A DNA stretch of 64,000 nt from NCBI RefSeq assembly GCF_010550245.1, contig NZ_JAAGLU010000015.1:62001-126000 (forward strand), read 5' to 3'. The notes below the pieces were generated by a model that was given only the letters and a program-made list of their open reading frames with translations, had not been told where the DNA came from and did no database searches. Made by a program: the position numbers and the translations under genes. The DNA comes from Streptomyces sp. SID12501 (GTDB lineage Bacteria; Actinomycetota; Actinomycetes; Streptomycetales; Streptomycetaceae). This document shows, one piece after another, positions 24,882 to 33,627 of the stretch; positions within the stretch are counted from its first letter, which is position 1, and every line of letters starts with the position of its first letter.

Positions 24882-26417
24882 TCAGCTGAAGACCGCGCGG
24901 GTGGGGTCGGTGACTCCGGCCCAGGTCTCGATGGCCGTACGCAGACCCCCGGCGATCTCGGCAGGCGAGGCGCTGCGGTCCGCGGCCCAGACGACGTAAC
25001 CGTCGGGGCGGATGAGCACACCGGCCAGCTCCGGCTCGTCCTCGCATTCGGCGACGACATGGCGGACGCGGCCGGCCCAGTCGAGCGGCGCGGCCCACTT
25101 CTCGTACTCCTCGGCGATCTCCGGCCGGCCGGCCAGGTCGAGCAGGACGAAGTTGGCGCGGCGCAGAAACTTCGGGAGGGTCTCGGTTCCGTCCTCGGTC
25201 CTGAGCGTCAGGTCGCGGGCGAAGTCGCCGAGCAGGCGGTGCTCGGGGCCCGGCAGGTCGTAGCGGACCCGTACACCGCTGAGCATCTCGGCGATATGGC
25301 GGTTGACCTGGTCCTTCTGCATGAGGTCCTGGAAGAGCCCGCGCAGTTGGGTGACGTAGGGGTCGGGGTTCATCAGCGCGATCTGGGCGCGGGTGTTGGC
25401 CAGCACCTGGCGGGCCGGCTCCTGGCGCTCCTCGTCGTACGTGTCGAGCAGCCCTTTGCTGCCCCAGCCGTTGATGTCGGCGCACAGCTTCCAGCCGAGG
25501 TTGAGCGCGTCCTGGAGGCCCAGGTTGACGCCCTGGCCGCCGACCGGGAAGTGGGTGTGGGCGGCATCGCCGGCGAGCAGGACGCGACCCCTGCGGTAGC
25601 TCTCGGCCTGGCAGGCGGAGTCGGTGAACCAGGAGAGCCAGCGCGGCTCGGAGGCGCCCAGGTCGTCGCCCCAGATCTCGCGGACGCTGTCCTTGAACTC
25701 CTCGAAGGTGAGCTCGGAGTCCGGTTCCTTGCCCTTCTCGAAGTCGAAGGTGGCGACGCGGTGGTACTTCTCGTCGAGCGGGACACAGAAGAGCAGACCG
25801 CGCTCGGTGCGCTCCATGCCCATCGGGGCGTTCTCGCGGTCGGCGAGGACGACGTCGGCCAGGCGCGCGGTGACGCGGCCGCCGGTGCCGGGGAAGTCGA
25901 TCCCCGCGGACCTGCGCACCAGGCTGCGACCGCCGTCCGTTCCGACGACGTACCGCGCGCGCAGGGTGTACGGGCCCTCGGGGCCGATGACGTCGGCCTC
26001 GGCGCCGTCATCGTCCTGGCGGACAGCCGTCACCTCGTGGCCGCGGCGGATCTTGCAGCCGAACTCCTCGGCCCGCTCCTCCAGCAGGCGCTCGGTCCGG
26101 GTCTGCTCGGAAAGCAGGGCGTAGTTGTGAGCGCTGTCCAGGAGCGAGAAGTCGACCCAGACGTCGAGGCCCGCGAAGTGGCCGTTGTTCCATGAGTGGG
26201 CACCCTCGCGGAAGCGGTCGGCGAGCCCGCGGCGGTCGAGCGACTCCAGCGAGCGCGCGTGCAGCCCGAAGGCCTTGGAGTGGGGGGTGCGCTCGGCGAG
26301 TTTCTCCAGTACGACGGCCTTGGCGCGGCCGATACGGAGCTCGGAGGCGAGCAGCATGCCTACCGGGCCGCCGCCGACGATGATCACGTCGAAATCGAAG
26401 TCCCTGCTGTCCGGCAT
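24882..26417 (-). CDS. Class A FAD-dependent monooxygenase (aromatic hydroxylase)
   Basis: A 511-residue hydroxylase with VIIVGGGPVGMLLASEL (FAD binding), VVGTDGGRSLVRRSAGI, LAGDAAHTHFPVGGQGVNLG (GD motif) and LQDALNLGWKL. This is the MhpA/rifampicin-monooxygenase-like subgroup. The C-terminal domain includes GVLIRPDGYVVWA. AAGGA precedes ATG 26417. It is divergent from the MarR regulator and shares with it a promoter carrying two palindromes, so it is the likely MarR target. Because this pairing often serves drug or phenol detoxification, self-resistance by product modification is as possible as a biosynthetic hydroxylation. Confidence 0.88.
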   Translation of the reverse strand: MPDSRDFDFDVIIVGGGPVGMLLASELRIGRAKAVVLEKLAERTPHSKAFGLHARSLESLDRRGLADRFREGAHSWNNGHFAGLDVWVDFSLLDSAHNYALLSEQTRTERLLEERAEEFGCKIRRGHEVTAVRQDDDGAEADVIGPEGPYTLRARYVVGTDGGRSLVRRSAGIDFPGTGGRVTARLADVVLADRENAPMGMERTERGLLFCVPLDEKYHRVATFDFEKGKEPDSELTFEEFKDSVREIWGDDLGASEPRWLSWFTDSACQAESYRRGRVLLAGDAAHTHFPVGGQGVNLGLQDALNLGWKLCADINGWGSKGLLDTYDEERQEPARQVLANTRAQIALMNPDPYVTQLRGLFQDLMQKDQVNRHIAEMLSGVRVRYDLPGPEHRLLGDFARDLTLRTEDGTETLPKFLRRANFVLLDLAGRPEIAEEYEKWAAPLDWAGRVRHVVAECEDEPELAGVLIRPDGYVVWAADRSASPAEIAGGLRTAIETWAGVTDPTRAVFS

Positions 26418-26475
26418 TGCGATCCTTTCAGGTGATGGAGGTGGTTCTGCAAGGGGAAATTTATATGTCTAACTT

Positions 26476-26508
26476 CATGCAATAGCATGTGAGCATACAC
26501 ATGCTCAC
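26476..26508. promoter_or_regulatory. Palindromic operator, probable MarR binding site
   Basis: Two adjoining inverted repeats lie in the 123-base divergent gap: CATGC-AATA-GCATG (26476-26489) and the perfect GTGAGCAT-ACAC-ATGCTCAC (26489-26508). The second has the size and dyad form of MarR-family operators. The position suits repression of both the FAD monooxygenase gene and the regulator itself. Confidence 0.7.
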
Positions 26509-26540
26509 TGTCCTCGATCGCCGCGCCTAGGATGTTTGCC

Positions 26541-27062
26541 ATGGAGACTCCAGCCACCAGGCAGAAGACCACTCAGCTCCCGTCCACCCAGGGCCCACTG
26601 GCCGCGGTGGACCCGCTCGACGCGGTCGGCCCGGCCTTCTCACGGCTGCGCCGTGCTTCTGCGCTGAACGTGGAGAGCCCGGTGGCCCGGAAGGACATGA
26701 CGCGGACGCTGGTGCTCAACATCGTGGAAGAGGGATCCGAGTACGACGGGCAGGAGATCACCGTGGGCGTCGTCGCCGAGCGGCTGGTCGTGGACCCCTC
26801 CGTGGCCAGCCGCATGGTCACCGACTGCATCTCCGCCGGATACCTGATCCGCGCTGCCTCACAGCAGGACGGACGCCGAACGATCCTGCAGATGACGGAC
26901 GAGGGACTGACGATGCTGGCGGCCTTCCGCCGGCATCAGCGGGCGGCCTTCGAGTTCATCACCCAGAGCTGGCCCGATGACGAACGCCTGCAGTTCGCCC
27001 GGCTGCTGATCAAGTACGTCGACTCGGTCGCGCAGGCACGGGGCGCCTCCACCAACGGCTGA
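26541..27062 (+). CDS. MarR-family transcriptional regulator
   Basis: A 173-residue winged-helix protein. The recognition region reads ITVGVVAERLVVDPSVASRM (helix-turn-helix). The wing with QQDGRRTILQMTDEG carries the family's D-x-R-x element, and a C-terminal dimerisation helix follows. ATG 26541 was preferred over ATG 26532 because AGGA at 26529 is then correctly spaced. It probably represses the divergent FAD monooxygenase gene through the palindrome at 26489-26508, with a phenolic pathway product as the natural inducer. It is convergent with the next FAD gene with only 18 bases between stops. Confidence 0.87.
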   Translation: METPATRQKTTQLPSTQGPLAAVDPLDAVGPAFSRLRRASALNVESPVARKDMTRTLVLNIVEEGSEYDGQEITVGVVAERLVVDPSVASRMVTDCISAGYLIRAASQQDGRRTILQMTDEGLTMLAAFRRHQRAAFEFITQSWPDDERLQFARLLIKYVDSVAQARGASTNG

Positions 27063-27080
27063 CCGCCGGTCCCCCACCGC

Positions 27081-28694
27081 TCATCGCGCCAGAACGGTGC
27101 GCAGCACCGCCTCGAGCGCCGTGCCCTGCTCAGCGACGGGGACGCCCTCGCTCGTGCGCCAGGCGACGATCCCGTCGGGGCGGACCAGTACGGCGCCCGC
27201 CGCGCCCACTCCGTACGCCTCGGCCCAACGGCTCCGCACGTCGGTCAGCGCACCGCCCTCGGCGGCCGGGGCGACGCGGTGGAAGGTGAGGTCCACGCCG
27301 AGCGCCGCTGCGGCCGTCCCGGCCGCCTCCGCCCAGGATGCGCCCTCGGCCCCGGCCAGCAGCACGAAGCCGTCGCCGAAAAGGTCGAGCGTGGTCACCG
27401 GCGCGTCGTCGCGCTCCAGCACCACGTAGGGGGCGCGGGTGCCCGGCTCGCCGCGCAGGGCGCGCGGATCGGAGGTCAGCGGGAGCTGCTCCGCACCCTC
27501 CTCGGCGACAAACGCGCCGGACGGATAGGCCTGACCCATGGTGACGCGCATCGCGTCGTGGGTGGCGGCCTGCTGCTCCTCGGTCGCGGACCGGGACCGT
27601 ACGGCGAGCTGAAGCGATCCCTGCTGCGCGGTGTACGTGCCGACCGGCCGGCGCTCGTCCTGGTACGTGTCCAGCAGAGCTCGGCCCGCGACTCCCTTGA
27701 GTACCAGGGCCAGCTTCCAGCTCACGTTGAAGGCGTCGGCGATGCCGGTGTTGGCGCCGTACCCGCCGGTGGGCGGGATCTGGTGGGCGGCGTCGCCCGC
27801 GATGAGTACGCGGCCCTGCACGAAGTCATCGGTGACCAGCTCGGCCATGTCCCACGGGAAGCGGGAGCGGATGGTGACTTCGACCTCGTCCGAGCCGATG
27901 GCCGCGGAGACCAGTTCGGCGCAGCGGGCGTCGGTGAAGTCGTCCAGGCCCTCGCCCTTCTCCGGGTCGTAGCCGACGATCAGGGTGCCCTCGGTGAGGG
28001 TGTCGTCGTGCACGAGGATGCCCGTGACCTTGTCGTTCTTGACGTGGACCACGCTGTAGCGGCGCTCACCGAGCACCGCGCCGAAGTCCGCGCCGAAGGC
28101 GATGCTCACATGCCGGGAGAGCACGCCGCGGCCTTCCCGCCTGGCCCCGAGGGACTCGCGCACGGAGCTGCGCGGCCCGTCCGCAGCCACCAGGTAGTCG
28201 GCCGTCACCGTGGTCTCGCTGCCGTCGGCAGCCCGAACGACGGCGCTGACCCCGTCGTCGTCCTGGGCGAAGGAGCGGAGCTCGGTGCCGAATCGCAGGT
28301 CGGCACCGAGCTCCTCGGCACGGGCGCGCAGGATCGGCTCCAGGCGGTCCTGAGGCAGTAGCAGCAGTGTGGAGGGGGTCAGGTCCGCGAGCTCGTTCCC
28401 GCCCTCCAGCTCCTCCTTGGCGAAGAGGACCTTGCCCGCGAGGGACTCCACGCCCGCGCGGGTCCTGTGTTTCTCGAAGCCGGCGGCGGCGGCCTTGGCG
28501 GCCTTCTCGACGCCGACCGTGGCCAGCAGCTCGGCGGTGCGCGGGTAGTAGCCGACCGCGCGGGGGTGGATGGAGGTGCTGGGGTGCCGTTCGACCAAGG
28601 TGACCGGCACCTTGTGATGGGCGAGGAAAACGGCGGTGGACAGGCCGACGAGGCTGCCACCGACAATCAGTACGCGTGTGCCGCTGCTACTCAC
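27081..28694 (-). CDS. Class A FAD-dependent aromatic monooxygenase
   Basis: A 537-residue hydroxylase, the fourth in the cluster. Its motifs are VLIVGGSLVGLSTAVFLAHH, VAADGPRSSVRESLGA, AGDAAHQIPPTGGYGANTG and IADAFNVSWKL. The C-terminal thioredoxin-like domain ends VLVRPDGIVAWR. It has GTG 28694 as start, with GAGAGGGG upstream. It belongs to the same branch as the enzymes at 17359 and 19099, consistent with duplication within the pathway. Its gene is 82 bases downstream of the GNAT gene and may share that transcript. Confidence 0.9.
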   Translation of the reverse strand: MSSSGTRVLIVGGSLVGLSTAVFLAHHKVPVTLVERHPSTSIHPRAVGYYPRTAELLATVGVEKAAKAAAAGFEKHRTRAGVESLAGKVLFAKEELEGGNELADLTPSTLLLLPQDRLEPILRARAEELGADLRFGTELRSFAQDDDGVSAVVRAADGSETTVTADYLVAADGPRSSVRESLGARREGRGVLSRHVSIAFGADFGAVLGERRYSVVHVKNDKVTGILVHDDTLTEGTLIVGYDPEKGEGLDDFTDARCAELVSAAIGSDEVEVTIRSRFPWDMAELVTDDFVQGRVLIAGDAAHQIPPTGGYGANTGIADAFNVSWKLALVLKGVAGRALLDTYQDERRPVGTYTAQQGSLQLAVRSRSATEEQQAATHDAMRVTMGQAYPSGAFVAEEGAEQLPLTSDPRALRGEPGTRAPYVVLERDDAPVTTLDLFGDGFVLLAGAEGASWAEAAGTAAAALGVDLTFHRVAPAAEGGALTDVRSRWAEAYGVGAAGAVLVRPDGIVAWRTSEGVPVAEQGTALEAVLRTVLAR

Positions 28695-28776
28695 GAAAAC
28701 CCCTCTCGCGGTTTATCCGGTCTATGCGGATCGTGGCAGCGGCCGGTGGACCAGAACTCGAACTTCCCTCGGGTAC

Positions 28777-29739
28777 TCAGCTCTTGACGGAGTACGTCGA
28801 CCAGGAGCTGTCCGCGACGAAGCCGAGGCGGCGGTTGAGGGCGAGGACGGCGTCGTTACGTACGTCGTTCCAGGCTTGGACCAGGGCGAGATGGGGGTTC
28901 TCGACGGCGGCCCGGGCGATCAGGCCTGCCTTGATCCACGTGCCCAGGCCCTGGCGGCGCCGGTCGGCGAGGACCAGGGTCTCCCCCGCGTCGGCCATCG
29001 GGCTGTCGCGGACGAAGAGGGTGGCGTACCCGGCGACCTCGCCGGTGGCCGTGTCGACGGCAGCGGTCACGTACTGACGGTGTCCGGCGCGCTCCGCCTC
29101 GGCCTCACGGGCGCGGACGTCGGCGGCGGTGGGGGCACGGACCTCCGCCTGACCGTTGACGGGCGCGTCCAGGGCGCCCCATGCGCGGGCGTAGAGGTCG
29201 ACCAGTTCCTCGGGGCAGCGGTCGCTCCAGTGGACGAGCCGGTGGCCCGGCACCACACGGTCGGCCGGCCCGTCGAGGCCGGCACGGGCAGGACCCCTGA
29301 GGAAGAGCCGGTTGCGCAGGTTGGTGCCGTGCAGCTCGGCGCCGCGGACGGCGGCGAAAGCCTCCGCGGTGGGGGTGTGGGGGGCGTCGACCATCAGGCG
29401 GTCCCGGCCGCGGGCACGCAGTTCGGCACGAGCGGCATCGACGAGGGCTGTGCCCGCGCCTCGGCGGCGGAAGGACGGGAACACCCACAGCGAGCCGTGG
29501 CCGGGTCCGTTCGGGTCACCGAGGTCGAGGCCGAGCTTGGTGCAGCCGGCCGGCCGGTCACCGTCGAAGGCCACCAGGACGATCCGGTCGGCGCCGTGTC
29601 TGCGTTGCAGCAGCCGGGCCAGCAAGGCATGCGACACCGGCGGGTCGCCGGGCAGTTCGAGGCTCATCGTCTCCTGGAAACCCGGCAGGAGGAGGGCAAT
29701 CGTGGCGGGGTCGTCGCCGTCTAGGCTGCGAATGTCCAT
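28777..29739 (-). CDS. Tandem-domain GNAT acetyltransferase
   Basis: A 320-residue protein with two GCN5-type N-acetyltransferase folds. The first (about residues 1-150) has the acetyl-CoA loop FPSFRRRGAGTALVDAARAE. The second (about 165-320) has VLADRRRQGLGTWIKAGLIA, then NDVRNDAVLALNRRLGF. Tandem GNAT proteins of this length are common in Streptomyces and include resistance and tailoring enzymes. ATG 29739 begins the conserved region; the longer open frame upstream runs into the promoter box at 29761. The acceptor could be an amino group of the product or an unrelated metabolite. Confidence 0.82.
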   Translation of the reverse strand: MDIRSLDGDDPATIALLLPGFQETMSLELPGDPPVSHALLARLLQRRHGADRIVLVAFDGDRPAGCTKLGLDLGDPNGPGHGSLWVFPSFRRRGAGTALVDAARAELRARGRDRLMVDAPHTPTAEAFAAVRGAELHGTNLRNRLFLRGPARAGLDGPADRVVPGHRLVHWSDRCPEELVDLYARAWGALDAPVNGQAEVRAPTAADVRAREAEAERAGHRQYVTAAVDTATGEVAGYATLFVRDSPMADAGETLVLADRRRQGLGTWIKAGLIARAAVENPHLALVQAWNDVRNDAVLALNRRLGFVADSSWSTYSVKS

Positions 29740-29760
29740 GGACTCATCGTTGCCCGGGGC

Positions 29761-29778
29761 ACTTGAGGTTCCGTCAAG
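29761..29778. promoter_or_regulatory. Putative SARP operator ahead of the GNAT gene
   Basis: ACTTGAG-GTTC-CGTCAAG, closely similar to TCTTGAG-TCTT-CGTCAAG at 38554-38571. The box starts 22 bases upstream of the GNAT ATG. Confidence 0.5.
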
Positions 29779-29780
29779 AA

Positions 29781-29822
29781 CGGCTCGGGGCACGGACACC
29801 GCACCGTCCGTGCCCCGAGCCG
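29781..29822 (-). terminator. Terminator of the BBE-SDR-P450-ferredoxin operon
   Basis: A 17-base perfect stem (arms 29781-29797 and 29806-29822) with an 8-base loop, 9 bases beyond the ferredoxin stop. It is one of the strongest hairpins in the window. Confidence 0.88.
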
Positions 29823-29830
29823 ACGCGTGG

Positions 29831-30034
29831 TCACACTTCCTCTGTCTCCTTGATGGTGATGGCTCGCACCGGGCATGCCCGGACAGCCTCGCGCACCATT
29901 GGCTCGCCGCCGCCGTCCTCACGGCCGGGGATGACGGTGGAGAGTCCGTCCTCGTCCTGTTCGAAGACGGAGGGCACGGTGACGGCACACTGGGCGGAGC
30001 CGATGCACCGGTCGGAGTCGACTGATATGTGCAC
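29831..30034 (-). CDS. Small ferredoxin partner of the P450
   Basis: A 67-residue ferredoxin of the type found next to Streptomyces P450s. The cluster ligands are spaced as in [3Fe-4S] proteins: CIGSAQC near the N-terminus, and a final ACP near residue 54. The position between the first two Cys that would be a fourth ligand is Ala. GTG 30034 starts 6 bases after the P450 stop, so the two are co-translated. It carries electrons from a ferredoxin reductase, not encoded in the window, to the upstream P450. Confidence 0.92.
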   Translation of the reverse strand: MHISVDSDRCIGSAQCAVTVPSVFEQDEDGLSTVIPGREDGGGEPMVREAVRACPVRAITIKETEEV

Positions 30035-30040
30035 GGCGGC

Positions 30041-31291
30041 CTACCAGGTCACGGGGAGTTCGGAGACTCCCTGGAGTACGAAAGGCGCGTTGACCGGCAC
30101 CTGGTCGGCGGGGATCGCCAGTTTCAGCGTCGGCACCCGGCGGAACAGGGTCGCCAGGGCGATCTCCATCTCGGCACGGGCCAGGTTCTGGCCGATGCAC
30201 TGGTGGATGCCGTAGCCGAACGCGACGTGGCGGCCGGAGGGCCGGAAGACGTCCAGGTCGTCGGCGCGCTCGAAAGAGCCGTGATCACGGTTCATCAGCA
30301 TCGTCGACAGGATCACCCCGTCGCCGGCCTTGATGAGGTGGCCCTCGATCTCGATGTCCTCCTTGGCCACGCGCATCAGCATGTCTCCGATGGAGGAGAA
30401 CCGCATCAGCTCGTCCACGGCCTGTGGCATCCGCGACTCGTCGGCCCGCAGCGCAGCCATCTGCTCCGGGTGGGCCAGCAGCGCCATCGTGGAGAGGGCG
30501 ATCATGTTGGAGGTCGTCTCGTGGCCGGAGACCAGCAGGACGGTGGCGGTCATCGCGAGTTCCTGGCGGTCGACCTCGCCCTCCTCCAGCTGGCGGGCGA
30601 TCAGCTCGTCGAGCAGGGTGTCGCCGGGTTCGGCCTGCTTGCGGCTGATCAGGTCGTCGAGGTACGCGAGGATCTCGGTGAAGGCCGTCTGCGCCTGCGC
30701 CGCCTGCTCCTCGCCGGAGGAGGAAAGCACGTGCCGCGAGCGCTCGTCGAAGTAGTGGTGGTCTTCGTACGGGACGCCCAGCAGCATGCAGATGACGGCG
30801 GACGGCATCGGCAACGCGTACTCGGCGAGCAGGTCGACGGTGACACCCGGGCCCTTGGCCAGCATCTTGTCGAGCAGGTCGTCGGCGTACTGCTGGATCG
30901 CCGGACGCAGTGCGTTGACCTGGCGGACACCGAAGCTGGGCAGCACCATACGGCGCTGACGGGCGTGCACCGGGTCGTCGACGCCGACGAGCGGGGGTGC
31001 GGCGGCCTGCTGGCGCTGGGCCTCGATACGGGGAGCGAGCAGCGGGAAGTTCGGGTCGAGGACGTCGGAGGAGAGCCGGGCGTCCGGGAACAGCCTGCGG
31101 CCGAGCTCGTTGCCGGTGATCAGCCAGGCGATGCGTCCGTTCCAGAGCGTGACCCGGGAGATCGGGCCCATCTCACGGAGCTGCTCGTAGCCGGGCGGCA
31201 TCTGGTAGGGGCAGGTGCGCTGGATGGGATAGGCGGGAGCGTTCTCAGGTCCGTCCGCCAGCGTCTTCGGCTCGTCGAGTGTGTCGGTCAT
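30041..31291 (-). CDS. Cytochrome P450
   Basis: A 416-residue soluble bacterial P450. The heme-binding loop reads FGYGIHQCIGQNLARAE, with Cys as the thiolate ligand. The I-helix oxygen-activation motif appears as LLVSGHETTSN (GHETT instead of the usual AGxxT). ExxR is in ESRMPQAVDELMRF and its neighbourhood. AGGAG precedes ATG 31291. In xantholipin-type pathways a P450 forms a methylenedioxy bridge, but hydroxylation or ring coupling is equally possible here. It is in one operon with the ferredoxin, an SDR and a BBE-type oxidase. Confidence 0.93.
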   Translation of the reverse strand: MTDTLDEPKTLADGPENAPAYPIQRTCPYQMPPGYEQLREMGPISRVTLWNGRIAWLITGNELGRRLFPDARLSSDVLDPNFPLLAPRIEAQRQQAAAPPLVGVDDPVHARQRRMVLPSFGVRQVNALRPAIQQYADDLLDKMLAKGPGVTVDLLAEYALPMPSAVICMLLGVPYEDHHYFDERSRHVLSSSGEEQAAQAQTAFTEILAYLDDLISRKQAEPGDTLLDELIARQLEEGEVDRQELAMTATVLLVSGHETTSNMIALSTMALLAHPEQMAALRADESRMPQAVDELMRFSSIGDMLMRVAKEDIEIEGHLIKAGDGVILSTMLMNRDHGSFERADDLDVFRPSGRHVAFGYGIHQCIGQNLARAEMEIALATLFRRVPTLKLAIPADQVPVNAPFVLQGVSELPVTW

Positions 31292-31354
31292 GGGGACTCC
31301 TGAGTCTGCGGCCGGTGGGCCATGCGGTGTGGTCGGGGAGGATCGGGGCGGGGT

Positions 31355-32128
31355 TCACAGGCCGCCGGTGACGCGTAGGGCCTCGCCGTGGACGTTTCCG
31401 TTGGCGGCGGAGCCGAGGAAGACGACAGTGCGCGCGACGTCCTCGGGAGTGTTCATCCGGCCCGAGGGAAGGGATCCGGCCTTGTTCTCCAGGAAGGCGG
31501 GCGAGGCGTGCGTGAGCACGTTCTCGGTGAGGGTCTGGCCGGGCACGACCTCGTTCACCAGGATTCCGGCGGGACCGAGCTCCCAGGCGAGGCTGCGCAC
31601 CAACCCGTGCAGGGCGGCCTTGGCGGCTCCGTATGCGCCCGCGCCCGTCATACCCGTGTCCGCGAGGCCGGCGCCGATCAGCACGATGCGGCCCCAGTCC
31701 CGGCCGCGCATGAGGGGCAGCACGGCTTGGACGGTGTGAAAGACGGCGTCCACGGAGGTTCGCAGGACCCGCTGCCACTGCTCGGGTGGGACATCCTCGA
31801 AGGCGGGCATCTGCCGGCCGGGCCGCGGGATCGCGTCGCCCCACTCGACCGCGCCGGCGACGAGAACGTCGATCCCGCCCCACTCGGCACCCACCGCGGC
31901 GACGGCGGCCCGTATGGAGTCCTCATCGCCGAGGTCGTAGCGAACCACGTACGGGGTGCCGCCCGCAGCGGCGACCTGATCGGCTGTCTCCTTCGCCCCC
32001 GCCTCGTCGCAGTGGTAGGTGATCGCGACCCGCGCGCCCTCCGCCGCGTAGGCGAGGGCCGTAGCCCGGCCGATGCCGCGGGAAGCACCGGTGACGAGCA
32101 CCGCCTTGTCCGTCAGATCCGTCTTCAT
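31355..32128 (-). CDS. SDR oxidoreductase (3-oxoacyl-ACP reductase-like)
   Basis: A 257-residue classical SDR with LVTGASRGIGRATALAYA (cofactor binding), a Ser in IVLIGAGLADTGM (weak match to the catalytic Ser region) and YGAAKAALHG (Tyr-x3-Lys). The residue before LADT is Gly-Ala, not the usual Ser, so whether the catalytic triad is complete should be checked by alignment. ATG 32128 overlaps the upstream oxidase stop by 4 bases. It is a late tailoring reductase or dehydrogenase by context, distinct in sequence from the two core ketoreductases. Confidence 0.85.
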   Translation of the reverse strand: MKTDLTDKAVLVTGASRGIGRATALAYAAEGARVAITYHCDEAGAKETADQVAAAGGTPYVVRYDLGDEDSIRAAVAAVGAEWGGIDVLVAGAVEWGDAIPRPGRQMPAFEDVPPEQWQRVLRTSVDAVFHTVQAVLPLMRGRDWGRIVLIGAGLADTGMTGAGAYGAAKAALHGLVRSLAWELGPAGILVNEVVPGQTLTENVLTHASPAFLENKAGSLPSGRMNTPEDVARTVVFLGSAANGNVHGEALRVTGGL

Positions 32129-33567
32129 CGTCCTGCTTTCGTCGTCTGCCGACCGCGCTCCCGGCCGGAGTCGATGCTCTGGCCGTGCCGGAAGAAGCCG
32201 TCGGGGTCGTAGGCCTGCTTGATCTCGCGCAGTCGGGCGGCGTTCTCCGCGTAGTGGTCGGTCTCCCAGTCGGCCTGCGTCCGCGAGCTGGGGAAGTTGA
32301 TGTAGGAGCCGGTGGCCAGCGGGGCGAGGGCCGCGCCGCACCGGTCGGCCCACGCGTCGAGTTCGGCCGGGCCCCGCGCGGCCGACGCCGCGTCACGGGT
32401 GGCCATCTGGAAGCCCGTCAGGAACTGGGCGTCACGGTGCGCATAGGCGGTCTCCGCGCGGCCGACGCGGTTGGCGGCTCCGCCGAGCGCGATGCACAGC
32501 AGGTAGCGCTCGTTGTCCAGGCCGGGGTCCCACGCGTGCAGCAGGGCGTCTGCCTCGCCGCGCGTGACCGCCCTGTCGGAGAGGCGGTAGGCCTGCCGGG
32601 TGTAGGGGTGACGGTGGCCGACCGCGTCCGGGTGAGTGCCGGTGCGGTGGCACTGCTGGACGGTCTTGGAGCCGCACAGCGCCTCGTGCATGACGTCGGC
32701 GTACACCCCGGACGCCGAGACCTCGCGGTGTACGGGCCTCGTGCCGGTGCGTTCGGTGAGAGCGTCGAGGGCGCGTTCGAGTCCGTCGGACGGACCGTGG
32801 TGCACGCCCCAGGCCTTGACGATCGGCTTGCCGCCGGGCCCGAACATGCCGGGCAGCACGACCAGGGAGGTGCCCAGGTCGTCCGACTCCTCGACGGCCC
32901 AGGACTGCCAGGCGGCCAGCACGTCGGCGGCGTCCTCGTAGGACCACAGCGTCTCGAAGCCGGTCAGACGCGGGGCGTCGACGGGGCGCAGCTCGAATTC
33001 GGTGACAATGCCGAAGTTCCCGCCGCCACCGCCCCGCAGGGCCCAGTACAGGTCCGGGTGCTCGTCCGCCGACGCGAGCACGGCCCTGCCGTCGGCGAGG
33101 ACGACCCGCGCCGAGACGACGTGGTCGCTCGCGATGCCGAACTTGCGGGTCTGCCAGCCCAGCCCGCCGCCGCTGAGGAAGCCGCCCTGGCTGACGGTGG
33201 GAAACGTGCCCGTGATGATCTGGCGCCCGTGCGGTTCAAGGGCGTCGAGCGCGTCGAGCGACTGTATGCCGGCCCCGATGCGCACGGTGGGGCCGTCGAC
33301 GGTGGCGTGGTTCATCCGGGACAGGTCGATGACCAGGCCGGTGCCGGTGGACCAGCCGTTGAAGCTGTGGCCTGCCCCCCGGACGTGCGCCGCGACACCG
33401 GTCTCCCGCGCGTGGCGTACACAGGCGAGGACGTCCTGGGGGGATTCGCAGTAGGCGATGCCGTAGGGCGTGACCGAGTCGTACTCGGTGTTCTGCAGTT
33501 GCCTGGCCAGCTGGTACCCCGGATCGGACGGGAGAACAAGCTCGCCCTTGAGTTCATCGCGCAACAT
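32125..33567 (-). CDS. FAD-linked oxidase of the berberine-bridge-enzyme type
   Basis: A 480-residue flavoprotein of the vanillyl-alcohol oxidase/PCMH superfamily. The FAD-linking His is in VRGAGHSFNGWS. The second covalent site, Cys in the usual CPTV, is Phe in TGTFPTVSQGG, so a single covalent bond is predicted. The C-terminal BBE motif is seen as SYINFPSSRTQADWE followed by LREIKQAYDPDGFFRHGQSI. GGAGG precedes ATG 33567. Such enzymes oxidise alcohols or phenols or form C-C and C-O bonds in polyketide tailoring. It overlaps the SDR gene downstream. Confidence 0.9.
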   Translation of the reverse strand: MLRDELKGELVLPSDPGYQLARQLQNTEYDSVTPYGIAYCESPQDVLACVRHARETGVAAHVRGAGHSFNGWSTGTGLVIDLSRMNHATVDGPTVRIGAGIQSLDALDALEPHGRQIITGTFPTVSQGGFLSGGGLGWQTRKFGIASDHVVSARVVLADGRAVLASADEHPDLYWALRGGGGGNFGIVTEFELRPVDAPRLTGFETLWSYEDAADVLAAWQSWAVEESDDLGTSLVVLPGMFGPGGKPIVKAWGVHHGPSDGLERALDALTERTGTRPVHREVSASGVYADVMHEALCGSKTVQQCHRTGTHPDAVGHRHPYTRQAYRLSDRAVTRGEADALLHAWDPGLDNERYLLCIALGGAANRVGRAETAYAHRDAQFLTGFQMATRDAASAARGPAELDAWADRCGAALAPLATGSYINFPSSRTQADWETDHYAENAARLREIKQAYDPDGFFRHGQSIDSGRERGRQTTKAGR

Positions 33568-33627
33568 GGGAGTCTTTCCTCCGTGGGTCACCGGTCCGGG
33601 GTAACGGGCCTTGTCCGACTGCCGTGC

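Noticed and set aside
23796..26195. A long plus-strand open frame across the QOR and FAD monooxygenase genes
   Set aside because: It crosses two well-supported genes and the gap between them, and its composition is that of an antisense shadow.
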